DNA of 33,121 nt, taken from the NCBI GenBank assembly GCA_000934455.1, contig KN888186.1, positions 28,869-61,989 on the forward strand, given 5' to 3'. Made by a program: the position numbers and the translations under genes. Numbering within the stretch: the stretch's first letter is position 1; each line of letters begins with the position of its first letter. Of this stretch, positions 31,112-33,121 are shown one piece after another. A model generated the notes under the pieces. That model was not told the origin of the DNA and ran no database searches. It worked only from the letters and a program-made list of their open reading frames with translations. The stretch comes from Apostichopus parvimensis. Its lineage: Eukaryota; Echinodermata; Holothuroidea; Aspidochirotida; Stichopodidae.

Positions 31112-32285
31112 GTAAGTTACTCGTTTCGTTACATTTAGATATTTATAGAATAAAGTTTTCTTTAGTATTTCTGGAACAAGGCAGATCTGCCAAACCTCCG
31201 AAGGTTTTTTAAAGTCATTGAAGACGCGCCCCAAACCGCGTGCGGCCATCTGAAAAAGTTAACTTTCTGTTGCTTGCAAGTGACGTTTTGTTTGTGTCGC
31301 TACAAAATGCATACAGTACAGTAATGAAACGTGATACCTTGTTATCTTTAGCTGGACCTGAGATGTCCATCGCTGCATTGTTTGTACACTGTGCTGTGGG
31401 TATTGATCGCAGCTGTATGTACTGACTATACACTAGTGTCTAATTACCGATGGTAGCAAGCTGTGTGTGTGTATTTATTGCGATCGATGGTGGTGTCTAA
31501 CACTTCTGTTACACCTCATTTGAAACTAGGTCAGATTACCGGCATTAGACGTTTCTTTTTGCAGGAGTCCTCACACCCTTTAACCTGGACGCTTCAAGAA
31601 AACAATGTCGTTTGGTCCCTAAACCCTGGAGATTTGAATCGTTCTAATGTTTAAAAATACTTGTGGTTGTCACATTCTAACGAGGGAAAATATCTACACC
31701 TCGACCTCAATCTGCTTTACATTGTTTTACGGGTGTAGATTACTGAGATCCCATTGTAAGAAGATACATAAATCTATTAACGACGTGATAAAATATGCCA
31801 TTAGAGTTAGAGTTCGCTGGTATGAATACGGTTCAAGATAGAAATGAAGAACAAAGTGTTCAAGAACTGCATTTGAGAGAGAAAAAAACCCAACCAAGAA
31901 CCAATACATAGTTGGAGCTTGTTATGTTAAAGGTTGGATTGTGTATCTTGCAGAATGTACCTTTATCAACCTAAGCCTAAAGTAATAATTCACATATGGG
32001 CGGTCAGATGTAAGTAAATCAACATTTCTCCATTTGGAGCAGATTAGTAGCGGTTAATATAGGTGTATATATAAAGAATACCGTTTCTAGGAGTAGGAAT
32101 AAGAAGGTCATGGAATAGACCTTCAAAGTAGGAAAAAAATATGATTTGGCTGACCACAATAACAAATTAAATGGCATATGTTTTAATTGAATTAATTATT
32201 AAATAACTGCATAATTTGATGCTGGTATTATCTCATAATTCAAGTTCATGATTGGTAGCTTGTAGATTTTTTTATGTTCTCGCAG
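31112..32285 (+). other. Intron between exons 21 and 22 (1.17 kb)
   Basis: Perfect gtaagt donor and acceptor tttatgttctcgcag. It contains a small CpG-bearing patch (about 31225-31250) and several open frames of 60-70 codons on both strands with no recognisable protein character. Confidence 0.85.
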
Positions 32286-32423
32286 CATTCCACACCAAAG
32301 CAATTGCCTTCTCATCAACCTTTGACCTTTGACATGCCTGGTGAGCACGAAGACGTCCCTGAAAGTGATGTCCAGTCATCTCTAAATGCATTGAATAACT
32401 GCTGGGAAAAGTTACAAGATCAG
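32286..32423 (+). CDS. Exon 22: linker and helix A of the next spectrin repeat (46 codons)
   Basis: Acceptor gttctcgcag|cat, donor cag|gttcgg (weak), phase 0-0. A Pro/His-rich linker (HSTPKQLPSHQPLTFDMPGE) and acidic loop lead into helix A VQSSLNALNNCWEKLQDQ, with the conserved tryptophan. The gene must continue past the window. The weak donor makes the 3' edge less sure than the others. Confidence 0.78.
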
Positions 32424-33121
32424 GTTCGGATTAATATCATGATTTTTCAATCCTTCGTATTAGCAAGTATTGAACATTGAATAATGATGAATGGCATCTT
32501 TCTGATGAGGCGATATACAGCCTCAGTTTTGCAACATTGCTTTCCTCCACCCGTCAATCCGCATGCTTAGGTTTATGAACACAGCTAACAAAATATGAAA
32601 AAGGAATGATAAAATTCTCATTTACAATCACTCTAACCTCACATTAATCAAATTGATAACCCTTGCACTGATATTTTGTGCAGTTTTGCACTGTAGTTGT
32701 TCTCATTTAGAAATACAGATTTAGTAAAAGAAACACATCACTGAGAATTCCTTTGAGGGAATCTCTGACGGACACTTCTGGGCAAACTTCCTGCACATTC
32801 CAATATTCACACATAGTAGTTGACATATATTCCAGCTACAGTAACATTTAAGGTTTACCACTCTATAACTAGCACATCATGGCCACAAAACGTTGACCAC
32901 CATAATTCAGTTGGCAACTTTACACACATCTGATTGTCGACCAATCAGAAAGCTTCTTTGACGTATACCTATTATCACTTTCTGCTTAACTGAAGTCTTT
33001 CATTATACTGGATAAATATACCTGTGATGCCTAGTTGATCACTAGTGGTATATATAAATACCAAATATTAAAGTGCTGTTATCATGAAATAAAACATGCT
33101 CAAGAGCACTGTACAAAAGAA
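32424..33121 (+). other. Intron (5' part) after exon 22
   Basis: AT-rich, no open frame with coding character, no recognisable repeat. The next exon is outside the window. Confidence 0.75.

Larger units (their letters stand above)
384..32423 (+). other. Giant spectrin-repeat protein gene, internal part (22 exons; nesprin/SYNE-like)
   Basis: Twenty-two exons were chained by hand from AG acceptors, GT donors and compatible phases. Together they give about 2,675 uninterrupted codons rich in E, K, L and Q, with heptad-like coiled-coil character. In register with the exon starts, conserved tryptophans fall near residues 67-68 and 80-81 of the full-size exons (exon 12 has both), the helix A W-x12-W spacing of spectrin repeats. 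Exon ends lie inside the repeat rather than at its domain boundary. No actin-binding CH domains, KASH, GAS2 or EF-hands are present, so both protein ends are outside the window. Known giant spectrin-repeat families are nesprins, dystonin/MACF, dystrophin and MSP-300. The divergence of the repeats and the probable internal-start isoform favour a nesprin-like gene by inference only. Confidence 0.88.

Noticed and set aside
31215-31433. Opposed ORFs in a CpG-bearing patch of the last full intron
   Set aside because: No domain or splice support; exons 21 and 22 join in phase without it.

Overview
The window is animal nuclear DNA: many short exons with GT-AG introns of about 0.2-1 kb, one 12.2-kb intron, AT-rich non-coding DNA with microsatellites and mobile-element debris, and one assembly gap (63 N at 17345-17407). 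Nothing bacterial or viral was seen. The compact introns and repeat types suggest a marine invertebrate, possibly an echinoderm or related deuterostome. That is a low-confidence inference.

One plus-strand gene fills the window. I could chain 22 internal exons (384..32423) with compatible splice phases into about 2,675 continuous codons. Neither the start nor the stop of the main transcript is inside the window. The exons encode diverged, coiled, tryptophan-bearing spectrin repeats. Most full-size exons carry one repeat of about 101-117 residues and begin and end in phase 0. The best family guess is a giant nesprin (SYNE)-like rod protein linking the nuclear envelope to the cytoskeleton. A dystonin/MACF-type or other giant spectrin-repeat protein cannot be excluded, because the actin-binding and KASH (or GAS2) ends lie outside.

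Layout: 1-383 intron with a 119-bp-type tandem repeat; 384-12314 spectrin-repeat exons 1-15; 12487-15525 a single 3,039-bp exon (1,013 codons) that interrupts the rod with a non-spectrin island; 16174-18683 spectrin-repeat exons 17-20; 18684-30892 a giant intron with satellite, minisatellite and interspersed repeats and a probable internal promoter and first exon (24250-24453); 30893-32423 exons 21-22; then intron to the window end.

The most notable content is in the 3-kb exon. It holds five diverged copies of a domain of about 110-135 residues that I do not recognise (hallmarks GPAYTLRP, PDVDYVL, DPxTGE, VYDPExG). These are followed by an acidic tail with an EFFDA core that looks like an FFAT (VAP/ER-binding) motif, and preceded by a bipartite NLS-like stretch. 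The second notable item is an in-frame ATG exon inside the giant intron (29 codons, with a PKKKKK run). It would splice in phase 0 to exon 21 and give a short N-terminally truncated isoform, as known nesprin genes do.
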